Notes: generated by a model not told the origin, from the letters alone. 42,906 nucleotides of DNA from Duganella alba (GCF_009674495.1 NZ_WKJN01000041.1:1-42906); one strand, 5' to 3'; shown: positions 18,516-27,585, counted from the first letter of the stretch. Numbers and translations: made by a program.

Positions 18516-20321
18516 ATGACGTATTGCCGCGCCCTCCTCCCCATCGCCGCCGCCGTGGCCTTTGCCTTCGCGTCCATCGGCCCTGCCGCCGCCGCGCCTG
18601 CCGGCAAGGTCAGCGCTGAAGTCGCCGCCTCGGCCGACAAAGCCGTGCTGGCGATTGCCAATGAATACTATGACGCGGTTGCCCGCTTCGAGCCGATCGG
18701 CGCCACCGAAAACGGCGACAACCGTTTCGACGACCAGCTGGGCCTGAGCATCGCGCCGGCCAAGCGCGCCGCGCAGTTCAAGCTGTACCGCGGCTTCGCC
18801 AAGCGCCTGCAGGCCATCAAACCGTATCAGCTGGACGTCAAGGGCCGCATCAACTACGACATCCTGGCCTATGAGCTGCAAGGCCTGATCGCCATGGAGC
18901 GTTTCCCTGAACACCTGCTGCCAGTCAACCAGATGGACAGCGTGCCGGTGACGCTGGCCAACTATGCGGGCGGCGAAGCGTCGCAGCCGATCGGCACCGT
19001 CAAGGAATACGATGCCTACCTGAGCCGCGTGTCGCAAATGCCGGCGTGGATCGACCAGGCCATCGCCAATATGCGTGAAGGCATCAAGAAAGGCGTGACG
19101 CAGCCGCAGGCCATCATGATCTCGGCGCTGCCGCAGTTCCAGCACCTGGTCAGCGATACCGCCGAGAGCAGTATCTTCTACACGCCAGTCACCAAGCTGC
19201 CGGCCAGCTTCTCCGACGCCGACAAGCAGCGCCTGACCGCCGCCTACCGCAAGGTCATCGCGGACAAGGTGATCCCGTCGCTGAAACGCCTGGCCATGTT
19301 CGTGGAGAAGGAATACATCCCGGCCTGCCGCACCTCGACGGGCCTCGGCGCGCTGCCGGACGGCGCCGCCTGGTATCAGGCCCGTGTCGCCAACGCGACG
19401 ACAACCACGCTGAAACCGGATGAAATTCACGCCATCGGCCTGAAGGAAGTCGCGCGCATCCAGGCCCAGTTTGAAGTGCTGGGTCCGAAACTGGGCTATA
19501 CCGGCCCGGCCGCCGGTCTGCCGGTATGGGTGGCGGCGCAACCGAAGTTCTACCCGTTCAAAACCGAAGAGGAAGTCCAGGCCGTCTATCACAAGCTGAA
19601 CGACGTGCTGGACACCAAGCTGCCGTTGATGTTCACCTTGCAGCCAAAAGCCAAGCTGGACCTGCGCCTGGAACCTGAACTGAGCCGCGCCACCGCTTCC
19701 GACCACTACACCGCGCCGGCCGGCGACGGTTCGCGTCCGGGCGTGTTCTGGTCGGTGGTCAACGATCCAACCAAGTACGGCAGCCCAGGCATGACCACGC
19801 TGTTCCTGCACGAAGGCAAGCCAGGCCACCACTTCCACATCGCCCTGATGCAGGAACTGAACCTGCCGAACTTCCGCAAGTTCGGCGGCAACAACGCCTT
19901 CACCGAAGGCTGGGCGCTGTATGCGGAAACGCTGGGCAAGGAAATGGGCCTGTTCGACGATCCGGCGCAGTACTTCGGCCACCTGAACGACGAACTGCTG
20001 CGCGCCGTACGCCTGGTGGTGGACACCGGCATGCACGCGCAGGGCTGGACCCGCGAGCAAAGCATCCAGTACATGAAGGACACGCTGGGCTATGACGTGG
20101 TGGCCAAGAGCGAGACCGAACGCTACATGGCGTGGCCGGCGCAGGCGCTGGGCTACAAGGTCGGTTCGCTGAAGATCCAGGAACTGCGCGCCCGCGCGCA
20201 GAAGGCGCTGGGCGACAAGTTCAGTCTGCCGGCCTTCCATGCGGTGGTGCTGAGCGACGGCACGCTGCCGTTGGCGCTGCTGGAAGCCAAGGTCGACCGC
20301 TGGATCGCCTCGCAACAGTAA
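18516..20321 (+). CDS. Exported DUF885 protein, putative metal-dependent peptidase
   Basis: 601 residues from the ATG at 18516, which has AAGGA at 18504-18508. The frame is open further upstream, but that part overlaps the preceding gene and lacks a signal peptide. With this start the N-terminus is a clear Sec signal (hydrophobic 8-22, A-A-A-A-P near 24-28). The DUF885 hallmarks are H-E-G-K-P-G-H-H near 432-439 and E-G-W-A-L-Y-A-E near 464-471; the H-E-x-x-x-G-H-H arrangement is thought to bind metal. Some related proteins are reported as dipeptidases, so a periplasmic peptidase is likely, substrate unknown. A strong terminator follows, so the transcript ends here. Confidence 0.9.
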   Translation: MTYCRALLPIAAAVAFAFASIGPAAAAPAGKVSAEVAASADKAVLAIANEYYDAVARFEPIGATENGDNRFDDQLGLSIAPAKRAAQFKLYRGFAKRLQAIKPYQLDVKGRINYDILAYELQGLIAMERFPEHLLPVNQMDSVPVTLANYAGGEASQPIGTVKEYDAYLSRVSQMPAWIDQAIANMREGIKKGVTQPQAIMISALPQFQHLVSDTAESSIFYTPVTKLPASFSDADKQRLTAAYRKVIADKVIPSLKRLAMFVEKEYIPACRTSTGLGALPDGAAWYQARVANATTTTLKPDEIHAIGLKEVARIQAQFEVLGPKLGYTGPAAGLPVWVAAQPKFYPFKTEEEVQAVYHKLNDVLDTKLPLMFTLQPKAKLDLRLEPELSRATASDHYTAPAGDGSRPGVFWSVVNDPTKYGSPGMTTLFLHEGKPGHHFHIALMQELNLPNFRKFGGNNAFTEGWALYAETLGKEMGLFDDPAQYFGHLNDELLRAVRLVVDTGMHAQGWTREQSIQYMKDTLGYDVVAKSETERYMAWPAQALGYKVGSLKIQELRARAQKALGDKFSLPAFHAVVLSDGTLPLALLEAKVDRWIASQQ

Positions 20322-20329
20322 GCGCCCAG

Positions 20330-20354
20330 GGCGGGCCGCCCGGCCCGCCTTTTT
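20330..20354 (+). terminator. Intrinsic terminator after the DUF885 gene
   Basis: GGCGGGCC at 20330-20337 pairs perfectly with GGCCCGCC at 20342-20349 (loop GCCC), followed by TTTTT at 20350-20354, nine bases past the stop codon. It also separates the convergent thioesterase gene, though the minus strand lacks a T-run. Confidence 0.93.
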
Positions 20355-20360
20355 CCCTCC

Positions 20361-20774
20361 TTATTTGCTGTAGCGCTTGATGCGCGCGATCACCGCCTCA
20401 GGCAGCGCGGTGATCTGTTTGGCGTGATTGGCAAAGACGATCTGCTGACGCCCCACCGAAACCGGCTTGCCGCCCGCATAAAAGCGAAACTCCAGCCAAA
20501 ATGAGCACTTCTTGATGTCATAGGCGTTCAATTCACAAGACACCTCCTGGAATGGGAAAGTTTCCTGCAAATAGTCCTGCTCCGCGTGCTTGGTGATGAA
20601 CACGCCCTCTTTCTGCAGCATGTCGCTCGCGATGCACTCGTAGAACCACTTTTCGCGGCAGATGCCCTGCCACTCGAAGTAGCGCGCGAAGTAGGTATTG
20701 CCGTAGGCGTTGGAATCCTTCAGGTAGATGGTCAGCGCGTGCGTGAAGGTGGGGGCGGAAACTTGCATCAGCAT
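20361..20774 (-). CDS. Hotdog-fold acyl-CoA/acyl-carrier thioesterase (4HBT-like)
   Basis: 137 residues from the ATG at 20774, supported by AAGGAG seven bases upstream; a longer open frame exists but has no such signal. The single hotdog domain has D-S-N-A-Y-G-N-T-Y-F-A-R-Y-F-E-W near 20-35, which fits the conserved D-x-x-x-x-G-x-x-x-x-x-x-Y-x-E block of 4-hydroxybenzoyl-CoA thioesterase-like proteins. The F-E-W-Q-G form recalls thioesterases that release products from polyketide-type carriers. The enzyme would hydrolyse an acyl thioester in the cytoplasm. It is divergent from the 7TM histidine kinase gene; a link to a lipid-like signal is possible but unproven. Confidence 0.85.
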   Translation of the reverse strand: MLMQVSAPTFTHALTIYLKDSNAYGNTYFARYFEWQGICREKWFYECIASDMLQKEGVFITKHAEQDYLQETFPFQEVSCELNAYDIKKCSFWLEFRFYAGGKPVSVGRQQIVFANHAKQITALPEAVIARIKRYSK

Positions 20775-20795
20775 GATGGTGCTCCTTAAGTGAGT

Positions 20796-20818
20796 GGTTA
20801 CCCGGCAACCGGGCAACC
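20796..20818 (-). promoter_or_regulatory. Hairpin in the leader between thioesterase and kinase genes
   Basis: GGTTACCCGG at 20796-20805 and CCGGGCAACC at 20809-20818 form a 10-bp stem (one mismatch on the plus strand, a G-U pair on the minus strand) with a three-base loop. It sits 13 bases upstream of the thioesterase Shine-Dalgarno and could be an RNA stability element or an operator. Confidence 0.4.
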
Positions 20819-20941
20819 CCACTAGGCGGGAGTTGGCATGGTGGAAGTTTGATCTGCCGCAAACGCTGTTGCGAAATCCAAGCGGACTGGTTCTGCCCGC
20901 GCAATACTTGGCTTTTCCGACCACTTTTCCGGAACAGCGCC

Positions 20942-22312
20942 ATGCACTCCCTCTTGCCCGCCGTGGTCTCCCTGCTCTTTCTATGCTACGGCGCGTATGT
21001 GCTGCAATCGCGCGGCGTCAACCGCATCAGCCTGACGTTCTTCCTGCTGTGCCTGACCACTTTCTGCTGGCAATTCACCTGGGCCATCCTGTTCCAGATG
21101 CGCGACGAGCACGAGGCGCTGTCGCTGGCCAAGCTCGGCTACCTGCTGATCCTGTTCCTGCCCACCACGCTATACCACTTCATCACCGAACTGACGGCGC
21201 AGCACGCCGAGCGGCGCTGGGTCGCCGTCTCCTACGCCGTGGCCGGGCTGCTGGGCGTGCTGCTGCTGGCCAGCGACCAGGTGGTTGGCGGCGTCTACCC
21301 CTACTTTTTCGGCTACTACCCCAAGGCGGGACCGCTGCATCCGCTGCACTTGCTGCAAACGGCGCTGGTGGTGGGACGGGGGCTGTGGCTGCTGTACCGG
21401 CGCCAGCGGCAGGCGGTGTCCACCGAGAAGGCGCGGCTGCGCTATTGTCTGGTCAGCCTGCTGATCTATTTCTTTGCCGCGGTGGATTACCTGTGCAACT
21501 ACGGCGTGCAGTTCTATCCGCCCGGCGTGCTGTTTGTCGCCACCAGCCTGGGGCTGATCGCGCAGGCCATGGTGCGTCACAACCTGCTGGCCGATCCGCT
21601 GGAGGTGGCGGCCACCATTGCCCATGAGATGCGCACGCCGCTGGCGACCATCCGCAACCAGTCGCGCATTCTCGGCAACTGTCTGCCGGAGTTGCTGGCG
21701 GGCTATCAGAGCGCGGTCGACAGCGGTCAGGTCAAGGCGACGCTGCCGGCGGCCCAGCTGCAATACCTGCGTGGACTGAACCAGCACATCCAGGCGGAGA
21801 TCAGCCGTTCCAACTTTATCGTCGACATGATGCTGGCGTCGGCGCGCGCCGGGTCGCTCGACCGTGGCGATTTTGCCAACCATTCCATCATGAAGTGTAT
21901 CGACGAGGCGCTGGCCAGCTACCCGTTCGAGACGGCGATGCGCAACAAGGTGCGGGTGCACGACAGCCACGACTTCACCTTTTTCGGCTCGGACGTGTTG
22001 CTGGTTTACGTGCTGTACAACCTGTTCAAGAATGCGCTGCACGCGATCAAGGTGGCTGGGCGGGGCGAGGTGGAGATTATGCTGGCGGACCGCCAGTTAT
22101 TATTCACGGATACCGGTTCGGGTATTCCGGACGATGTATTGCCGCATGTATTTGAACCGTTTTACAGTACCGGCGGCACGGGTATCGGTTTGGCGTTTTG
22201 CCAGAAAGTGATTACTGCGTTTGGCGGAAAGATTCAATGCGAATCAAAAGCCGGCGCTTATACCCGGTTTAGTTTATCGTTTCCGCTTTGGATTAATTAC
22301 CCGACCAATTGA
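20942..22312 (+). CDS. Orphan sensor histidine kinase with 7TM N-terminal region
   Basis: 456 residues from the ATG at 20942 (GGAA eight bases before). Seven membrane helices lie at about 4-20, 30-51, 65-83, 93-111, 131-152, 167-185 and 192-209, with Y-P-Y-F-F-G-Y-Y-P-K-A-G between helices 4 and 5, a feature of the 7TM histidine-kinase sensor family. The phospho-acceptor is H228 in A-H-E-M-R-T-P-L. The ATPase has the N-box N-L-F-K-N-A-L-H-A-I, D-T-G-S-G-I-P, F-E-P-F-Y-S-T and G-T-G-I-G-L-A. There is no receiver domain and no adjacent response regulator, so the partner is elsewhere. The last 250 bases are visibly richer in A and T than the rest. The 3' end overlaps the convergent winged-helix gene by 16 bases. 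Confidence 0.9.
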   Translation: MHSLLPAVVSLLFLCYGAYVLQSRGVNRISLTFFLLCLTTFCWQFTWAILFQMRDEHEALSLAKLGYLLILFLPTTLYHFITELTAQHAERRWVAVSYAVAGLLGVLLLASDQVVGGVYPYFFGYYPKAGPLHPLHLLQTALVVGRGLWLLYRRQRQAVSTEKARLRYCLVSLLIYFFAAVDYLCNYGVQFYPPGVLFVATSLGLIAQAMVRHNLLADPLEVAATIAHEMRTPLATIRNQSRILGNCLPELLAGYQSAVDSGQVKATLPAAQLQYLRGLNQHIQAEISRSNFIVDMMLASARAGSLDRGDFANHSIMKCIDEALASYPFETAMRNKVRVHDSHDFTFFGSDVLLVYVLYNLFKNALHAIKVAGRGEVEIMLADRQLLFTDTGSGIPDDVLPHVFEPFYSTGGTGIGLAFCQKVITAFGGKIQCESKAGAYTRFSLSFPLWINYPTN

Positions 22313-22911
22313 TTAGAATCTTCACCGCTGACTTTTTCCAGATCCAGTTCATCGCCCAGCACATAAATCTTTTGACCGCGTAAAACTTCCAGAATAAATG
22401 GCTGTTGTTCACGCAGGCGGCGTTTAAAATCGGGAATCGAATACAGGTTGGGATTAATTTTACGACGTAATAAACGTTCGGCCACCGGCAGGCGGGATAA
22501 TAATTCGCCATAGCTCGTATTATCGCCAATCAGCAATAATTCAACGGCGGTGTCCATGCCTTCCTGTTCCTTGGCGGTGGCGCCGTAGACGAAGGCTACG
22601 TTCAGCACATGCTGCAGCGGCGCCAGCGCCGAGTTCAGCACGCTGACCAGGCCGAAGGTTTTCTTGACCAGGCCGCTCAATTCGCCGAACACGATGCAGT
22701 CCTGGTTCGGCTTGAAGCGCCGCACATTGCCGATCCGCTCCGACACGATCACGCCCGACTCATGCAGCCGCTTCAACTCGCGCTGCGCCGATGCGCTGCC
22801 CAAGCCGGTCAAGCGCATGATCTCATTCAAGTGGAATCCTTGATTGACACGTACAAACAGCAAGCCCAGCAGTTTCTGCTGGGCGGGAGTGAAGAGGGCT
22901 TGAGCAATCAT
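22297..22911 (-). CDS. Winged-helix protein with degenerate nucleotidyltransferase (MNT-like) domain
   Basis: 204 residues from the ATG at 22911; a TTG at 22917 is also possible and neither has a strong Shine-Dalgarno. Residues 1-65 form an ArsR-like winged helix (L-N-E-I-M-R-L-T-G-L-G-S-A-S-A-Q-R-E-L-K-R-L). Residues about 85-190 resemble minimal nucleotidyltransferases, but the G-S...D-x-D catalytic motif reads Y-G-A-T-A-K-E-Q-E-G-M-D-T-A-V-E-L: the serine and the second aspartate are missing, so catalysis is doubtful. It may be a DNA-binding regulator that senses nucleotides. The 3' half (22300-22560) is clearly A/T-rich compared with its 5' half. Function unknown; a toxin-antitoxin role is not supported because no partner gene is adjacent. 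Confidence 0.8.
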   Translation of the reverse strand: MIAQALFTPAQQKLLGLLFVRVNQGFHLNEIMRLTGLGSASAQRELKRLHESGVIVSERIGNVRRFKPNQDCIVFGELSGLVKKTFGLVSVLNSALAPLQHVLNVAFVYGATAKEQEGMDTAVELLLIGDNTSYGELLSRLPVAERLLRRKINPNLYSIPDFKRRLREQQPFILEVLRGQKIYVLGDELDLEKVSGEDSNQLVG

Positions 22912-23270
22912 AGCCAAATCTTAGCATGAACGAACTATTTGCTGGCATGTAAAAGTAGGGGGATACACAGCGGGCGTTCGCAGCGTCGGCCACGCAGCCA
23001 GGCGCGGGATGGGGGCAAGGTCTGCAAGAAGTATATTGGAGAAGACCGCAAGGAGGCGCACATGAAGACCGATCCTGGTCACCACCGGTCCGGAGCAACG
23101 TGGCGCACGGGCCTGCATCGCCATTTGCGAATTCGTGTCGGCGGCACTCTTGGCTTGCTTTGACTGGCGCGTTATATTCAGCAAAATAATTTTATTATTA
23201 GTAAGGATAGTGATTTTATTCGGCGAACTCGACTTGATGGTTCAATGCCTTAAAGAAATATCTAATCCAG
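22912..23270. other. Mostly non-coding stretch between the winged-helix gene and the rpoC terminator
   Basis: About 360 bases. The left two thirds are G/C-rich and hold one short open frame with an excellent ribosome binding site (listed separately). From about 23170 to 23270 the sequence becomes A/T-rich with no clear promoter pair. No tRNA, repeat or known RNA is recognised. Confidence 0.6.
23062..23163 (+). CDS. Candidate 33-residue small protein, unknown function
   Basis: The ATG at 23062 is preceded by a full AAGGAGG at 23050-23056 with ideal five-base spacing. The encoded peptide is basic, with several His and Arg residues and a Gly/Leu tail, and has no membrane helix or recognised motif. 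TATATT near 23033 could be part of a promoter, but no good -35 is seen. The ribosome binding site is the only real support, so this may be chance. Confidence 0.25.
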   Translation: MKTDPGHHRSGATWRTGLHRHLRIRVGGTLGLL

Positions 23271-23271
23271 C

Positions 23272-23303
23272 AAAAAAAAACGGCACCCGAAGGTGCCGTT
23301 TTT
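23272..23303 (-). terminator. Terminator after rpoC (bidirectional form)
   Basis: CGGCACC at 23281-23287 pairs with GGTGCCG at 23292-23298 around a tetraloop (TTCG on the minus strand). Nine A on the left and five T on the right make it usable in both directions. On the minus strand it lies about 20 bases past the rpoC stop and is followed by nine T. Confidence 0.95.
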
Positions 23304-23318
23304 ATTGCTGCTTGAAGA

Positions 23319-26300
23319 TTACGCTTCGTCGCTGTGCGGGGCCACCGATTCGATGGCTTCCACGTCGCCACCGGACATGGCAGCTTTTTCGGCTGCCAGC
23401 AGAGCTTGACGCTCTTCGACTTCCCACTGCTCTTTCTCTTTGCGAGCGCGGTGGAATGCCAGACCGGTGCCGCCTGGAATCAGACGACCCACGATGACGT
23501 TTTCTTTCAGACCACGCAGACCATCGCGTTTGCCCATGATGGCGGCTTCGGTCAGAACGCGGGTAGTTTCCTGGAACGATGCGGCCGAGATAAACGAATC
23601 GGTCGACAGCGATGCCTTGGTAATACCCAGCAGAACGTTTTCGTAGGTTGCAGGGATCTTGTTCTCTGCATTCACACGATCGTTTTCATCCAGCAGTTCC
23701 GAACGCTCAACCTGCTCGCCAACGATGTAGTTGGTGTCGCCGGCATTGACGATCTGAACACGACGCAGCATCTGACGCACAATTACTTCAATGTGCTTGT
23801 CGTTAATCTTCACGCCCTGCAGACGGTACACGTCCTGCACTTCGTCAACGATGTAGCGAGCCAGCGCTTCGATACCCAGCAGACGCAGGATGTCTTGTGG
23901 ATCGGCCGGGCCGTCGACAATCATCTCGCCTTTATTCACCACCTGGCCGTCGTGGACCAGCACTTGTTTATCCTTGGTAATCAGGAACTCGTGCTTGTTA
24001 CCGTCCATGTCGGTAATTTCCAGACGCTGCTTACCTTTGGTTTCTTTACCGAAGGCAACAGTACCAGTAACTTCCGCCAGCATGCCCGCATCTTTCGGCG
24101 AACGTGCTTCGAACAGTTCGGCCACGCGTGGCAGACCACCGGTAATGTCACGGGTTTTCTGCGATTCGGTTGGGATACGTGCCAGCACTTCACCCACCGA
24201 TACCGCCTGGCCGTCTTTCACCATGATCAGCGCGCCGACCTGGAAGCCGATCGCTACGGCGTGTTCGGTGCCGGCGATCTTCACTTCATTGCCGTCTTCG
24301 TTCAACAGTTTGACCTGTGGACGCAGGGTCTTGGTCAGCGAACCACGACGCTTCGCATCGATCACCACCAGGGTGGCCAGACCGGTCACTTCGTCCACCT
24401 GACGGGCTACGGTCACGCCTTCTTCGACGTTCTCGAAACGTACCGTACCGGCGTACTCGGTAATGATCGGACGGGTCAGCGGATCCCAGGTTGCCAGGGC
24501 GGTGCCAGCCTTGACGGTCAGGCCATCCTTGACGATCAGGGTCGCGCCGTACGGCACCTTGTGACGCTCGCGCTCACGGCCGTGGTCGTCGGTGATCAGT
24601 ACTTCGCCCGAACGGGAAATGACGATTTGCGCGCCCTTGCCGTTGGTCACATAACGCATGGTCGAGGTGAAACGAATCACACCGTTCGACTTGGCTTCGA
24701 CCGACGATGCCACTGCTGCACGCGATGCCGCACCACCGATGTGGAAGGTACGCATGGTCAGCTGGGTACCCGGCTCACCAATCGACTGCGCTGCCACCAC
24801 ACCGACGGCTTCGCCGGCGTTGACCAGCAGACCGCGGCCCAGATCGCGACCGTAGCACTTGGCGCACAGGCCGAAGCGGGTGTCGCAAGTCAGCGGGGTA
24901 CGGACTTTGACTTCGTCGATACCAACGCGTTCGATCTCTTCGACCATGTCTTCGTCCAGCAGCGTGCCGGCTTCGTACAGGGTGGCCTGGGTCTCTGGGT
25001 TGACGATGTCGGTGCCCGCCACGCGGCCGAGGATACGGTCGCGCAGGGCTTCGATCACTTCACCGCCTTCAACCATCGCCTTCATCACGGTACCGTTGCT
25101 GGTGCCGCAATCATCTTCGATGACGACCAGATCCTGGGTCACGTCGACCAGACGACGGGTCAGGTAACCCGAGTTTGCCGTTTTCAGTGCCGTATCCGCC
25201 AGACCTTTACGAGCGCCGTGGGTCGAGATGAAGTACTGCAACACGTTCAGACCTTCGCGGAAGTTCGCGGTAATCGGCGTTTCGATAATCGAACCGTCCG
25301 GTTTCGCCATCAGACCACGCATACCCGCCAGCTGGCGGATCTGTGCGGCCGAACCACGCGCGCCCGAGTCGGCCATCATGTAAATCGCGTTGAACGATTC
25401 CTGGGTCGACTTGGTGCCGTCACGCTTGATGACGTCTTCCACTTTCAGCTGGTCCATCATGGCCTTGCCGACTTCGTCGGAAGTCTTGCCCCAGATGTCG
25501 ACCACTTTGTTGTAACGCTCGCCAGCGGTCACCAGACCCGAAGCGTACTGCTGCTCGATCTGTTTGACTTCCGACTCGGCGGTCGAAATCAGGGTGACTT
25601 TTTGTGGCGGTACCAGCATGTCGTCCACGCAGATCGAAATACCGGCGCGGGTTGCCAGGCGGAAGCCCGACTGCATCAGTTGGTCAGCAAACACGACCGT
25701 CGCGCGCAGACCGCACTTACGGAACGAGGTGTTGATCAGCTTGGAAATTTCTTTCTTTTTCAGCGCGCGGTTCAGCACCGAGAAAGGCAGACCTTTCGGC
25801 AGGATTTCCGACAGGATGGCGCGGCCAACCGTGGTTTCGTAACGGGTCACGGTGCGAACGAATTCGCCCGTCGCTGGATCTTTTGGATTCTCAACGATAC
25901 GTACGGTGATACGGGTGGTCAGTTCCACTTCCTTGTTGTCGTAGGCACGGATGACTTCCGACACGTCCGGGAACAGCATGCCTTCGTTTTTCGCATTGAT
26001 CGCTTCGCGGGTCGCGTAGTACAGACCCAGCACGATATCCTGCGAAGGAACGATCGACGGTTCGCCGTTCGACGGGAACAGGATGTTGTTCGACGCCAGC
26101 ATCAGCGTGCGCGCTTCCATCTGTGCTTCGATCGACAGCGGCACGTGGACTGCCATCTGGTCACCGTCGAAGTCGGCGTTGAATGCCGCGCAAACGAGTG
26201 GGTGCAGCTGGATCGCCTTACCTTCGATCAGGACCGGCTCGAAAGCCTGGATGCCCAGACGGTGCAGGGTTGGTGCACGGTTCAGCATGATCGGGTGTTC

Positions 26301-27551
26301 GCGGATCACGTCTTCCAGGATGTCCCAAACCACTGGTTCTTGAATCTCAACCAGTTTTTTAGCAGCCTTGATGGTCGTAGCCAGACCCATCAGTTCCAGC
26401 TTGTTGAAGATGAACGGCTTGAACAGTTCCAGCGCCATCAGCTTCGGCAGACCGCACTGGTGCAGTTTCAGCTGTGGACCCACCACGATGACCGAACGGC
26501 CCGAGTAGTCGACGCGTTTACCCAGCAAGTTCTGACGGAAGCGGCCGCCCTTACCTTTGATCATCTCGGCCAGCGATTTCAGCGGACGCTTGTTGGCGCC
26601 GGTCATCGCTTTGCCGCGACGGCCGTTGTCCAGCAGCGAATCGACCGCTTCTTGCAGCATGCGCTTTTCGTTGCGCGTGATGATCTCTGGAGCGCGCAGC
26701 TCCATCAAGCGTTTCAGACGGTTGTTACGGTTGATCACGCGGCGATACAGATCGTTCAGATCCGAGGTCGCGAAACGGCCGCCGTCCAGTGGCACCAGTG
26801 GACGCAGTTCCGGCGGCAGCACCGGCAGCACTTCCATGATCATCCACTCAGGCTTGATGCCCGAGCGCTGGAACGCTTCCAGCACTTTCAGACGCTTGGC
26901 GTATTTCTTGATCTTCGCTTCGGACTTCGATTCCTTCAGTTCCACGCGCAGGGTCTCGGCATCGCGGTGGATGTCGATCGAGCGCAGCAGTTCACGGATA
27001 CCTTCGGCGCCCATGAAGGCGGTGAAGTCGTCGCCGTACTCTTCGTACTTGGCGGCGTAGTCGTCTTCCGACATGATCTGGCACTTCTTCAGCGGGGTCA
27101 TGCCCGGATCGGTCACGACGTATGCTTCGAAGTACAGCACGCGTTCGATATCGCGCAGGGTCATGTCCAGGACCATACCCAGACGCGACGGCAGCGATTT
27201 CAGGAACCAGATGTGCGCGGTTGGCGACGCCAGTTCGATGTGGCCCATGCGCTCACGGCGCACCTTGGCCAGCGTGACTTCCACGCCGCATTTTTCGCAG
27301 ATCACGCCGCGGTGTTTCAGGCGCTTGTACTTGCCGCACAGGCATTCGTAGTCCTTGATCGGGCCAAAGATCTTGGCGCAGAACAGACCATCGCGCTCAG
27401 GCTTGAAGGTACGGTAGTTGATGGTTTCCGGTTTTTTAACTTCACCGTAGGACCACGAACGGATTTTTTCAGGCGAAGCGAGACCGATCTTGATCGCGTC
27501 AAAGGTCTCGTTCGTCTGTACTTGCTTGAATAGATCGAGCAGTGCTTTCAT
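23319..27551 (-). CDS. rpoC: RNA polymerase beta' subunit
   Basis: 1410 residues, typical for betaproteobacteria. The N-terminal zinc ribbon (C-L-C-G-K near 70, C-E-K-C-G near 85), the catalytic N-A-D-F-D-G-D-Q-M near 457-465 that holds the active-site Mg2+, and the second zinc cluster near 815-900 are present. It forms the active centre of RNA polymerase with RpoB. GGAG six bases before the ATG supports the start. It is the last gene of the operon, 71 bases after rpoB and just before a strong terminator. Codon use is of the highly expressed type, with lower third-position GC than the accessory genes around it. Confidence 0.99.
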   Translation of the reverse strand: MKALLDLFKQVQTNETFDAIKIGLASPEKIRSWSYGEVKKPETINYRTFKPERDGLFCAKIFGPIKDYECLCGKYKRLKHRGVICEKCGVEVTLAKVRRERMGHIELASPTAHIWFLKSLPSRLGMVLDMTLRDIERVLYFEAYVVTDPGMTPLKKCQIMSEDDYAAKYEEYGDDFTAFMGAEGIRELLRSIDIHRDAETLRVELKESKSEAKIKKYAKRLKVLEAFQRSGIKPEWMIMEVLPVLPPELRPLVPLDGGRFATSDLNDLYRRVINRNNRLKRLMELRAPEIITRNEKRMLQEAVDSLLDNGRRGKAMTGANKRPLKSLAEMIKGKGGRFRQNLLGKRVDYSGRSVIVVGPQLKLHQCGLPKLMALELFKPFIFNKLELMGLATTIKAAKKLVEIQEPVVWDILEDVIREHPIMLNRAPTLHRLGIQAFEPVLIEGKAIQLHPLVCAAFNADFDGDQMAVHVPLSIEAQMEARTLMLASNNILFPSNGEPSIVPSQDIVLGLYYATREAINAKNEGMLFPDVSEVIRAYDNKEVELTTRITVRIVENPKDPATGEFVRTVTRYETTVGRAILSEILPKGLPFSVLNRALKKKEISKLINTSFRKCGLRATVVFADQLMQSGFRLATRAGISICVDDMLVPPQKVTLISTAESEVKQIEQQYASGLVTAGERYNKVVDIWGKTSDEVGKAMMDQLKVEDVIKRDGTKSTQESFNAIYMMADSGARGSAAQIRQLAGMRGLMAKPDGSIIETPITANFREGLNVLQYFISTHGARKGLADTALKTANSGYLTRRLVDVTQDLVVIEDDCGTSNGTVMKAMVEGGEVIEALRDRILGRVAGTDIVNPETQATLYEAGTLLDEDMVEEIERVGIDEVKVRTPLTCDTRFGLCAKCYGRDLGRGLLVNAGEAVGVVAAQSIGEPGTQLTMRTFHIGGAASRAAVASSVEAKSNGVIRFTSTMRYVTNGKGAQIVISRSGEVLITDDHGRERERHKVPYGATLIVKDGLTVKAGTALATWDPLTRPIITEYAGTVRFENVEEGVTVARQVDEVTGLATLVVIDAKRRGSLTKTLRPQVKLLNEDGNEVKIAGTEHAVAIGFQVGALIMVKDGQAVSVGEVLARIPTESQKTRDITGGLPRVAELFEARSPKDAGMLAEVTGTVAFGKETKGKQRLEITDMDGNKHEFLITKDKQVLVHDGQVVNKGEMIVDGPADPQDILRLLGIEALARYIVDEVQDVYRLQGVKINDKHIEVIVRQMLRRVQIVNAGDTNYIVGEQVERSELLDENDRVNAENKIPATYENVLLGITKASLSTDSFISAASFQETTRVLTEAAIMGKRDGLRGLKENVIVGRLIPGGTGLAFHRARKEKEQWEVEERQALLAAEKAAMSGGDVEAIESVAPHSDEA

Positions 27552-27585
27552 GTATCACTCCAGGTAGTGATGAATTCTTCAAATT

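Noticed and set aside
20942..22312. Naming the 7TM kinase as a CqsS/JqsS-type quorum sensor
   Set aside because: No autoinducer synthase or partner regulator is adjacent, and the membrane region matches the general 7TM histidine-kinase sensor family; similarity cannot be judged without a search.
22297..22911. MNT-type antitoxin or toxin of a toxin-antitoxin pair
   Set aside because: No HEPN partner gene is adjacent and the transferase motif is degenerate.
23135..23497. Plus-strand open frame running from the A/T-rich spacer into the rpoC 3' end
   Set aside because: It crosses the terminator hairpin and the antisense of rpoC, with no ribosome binding site.
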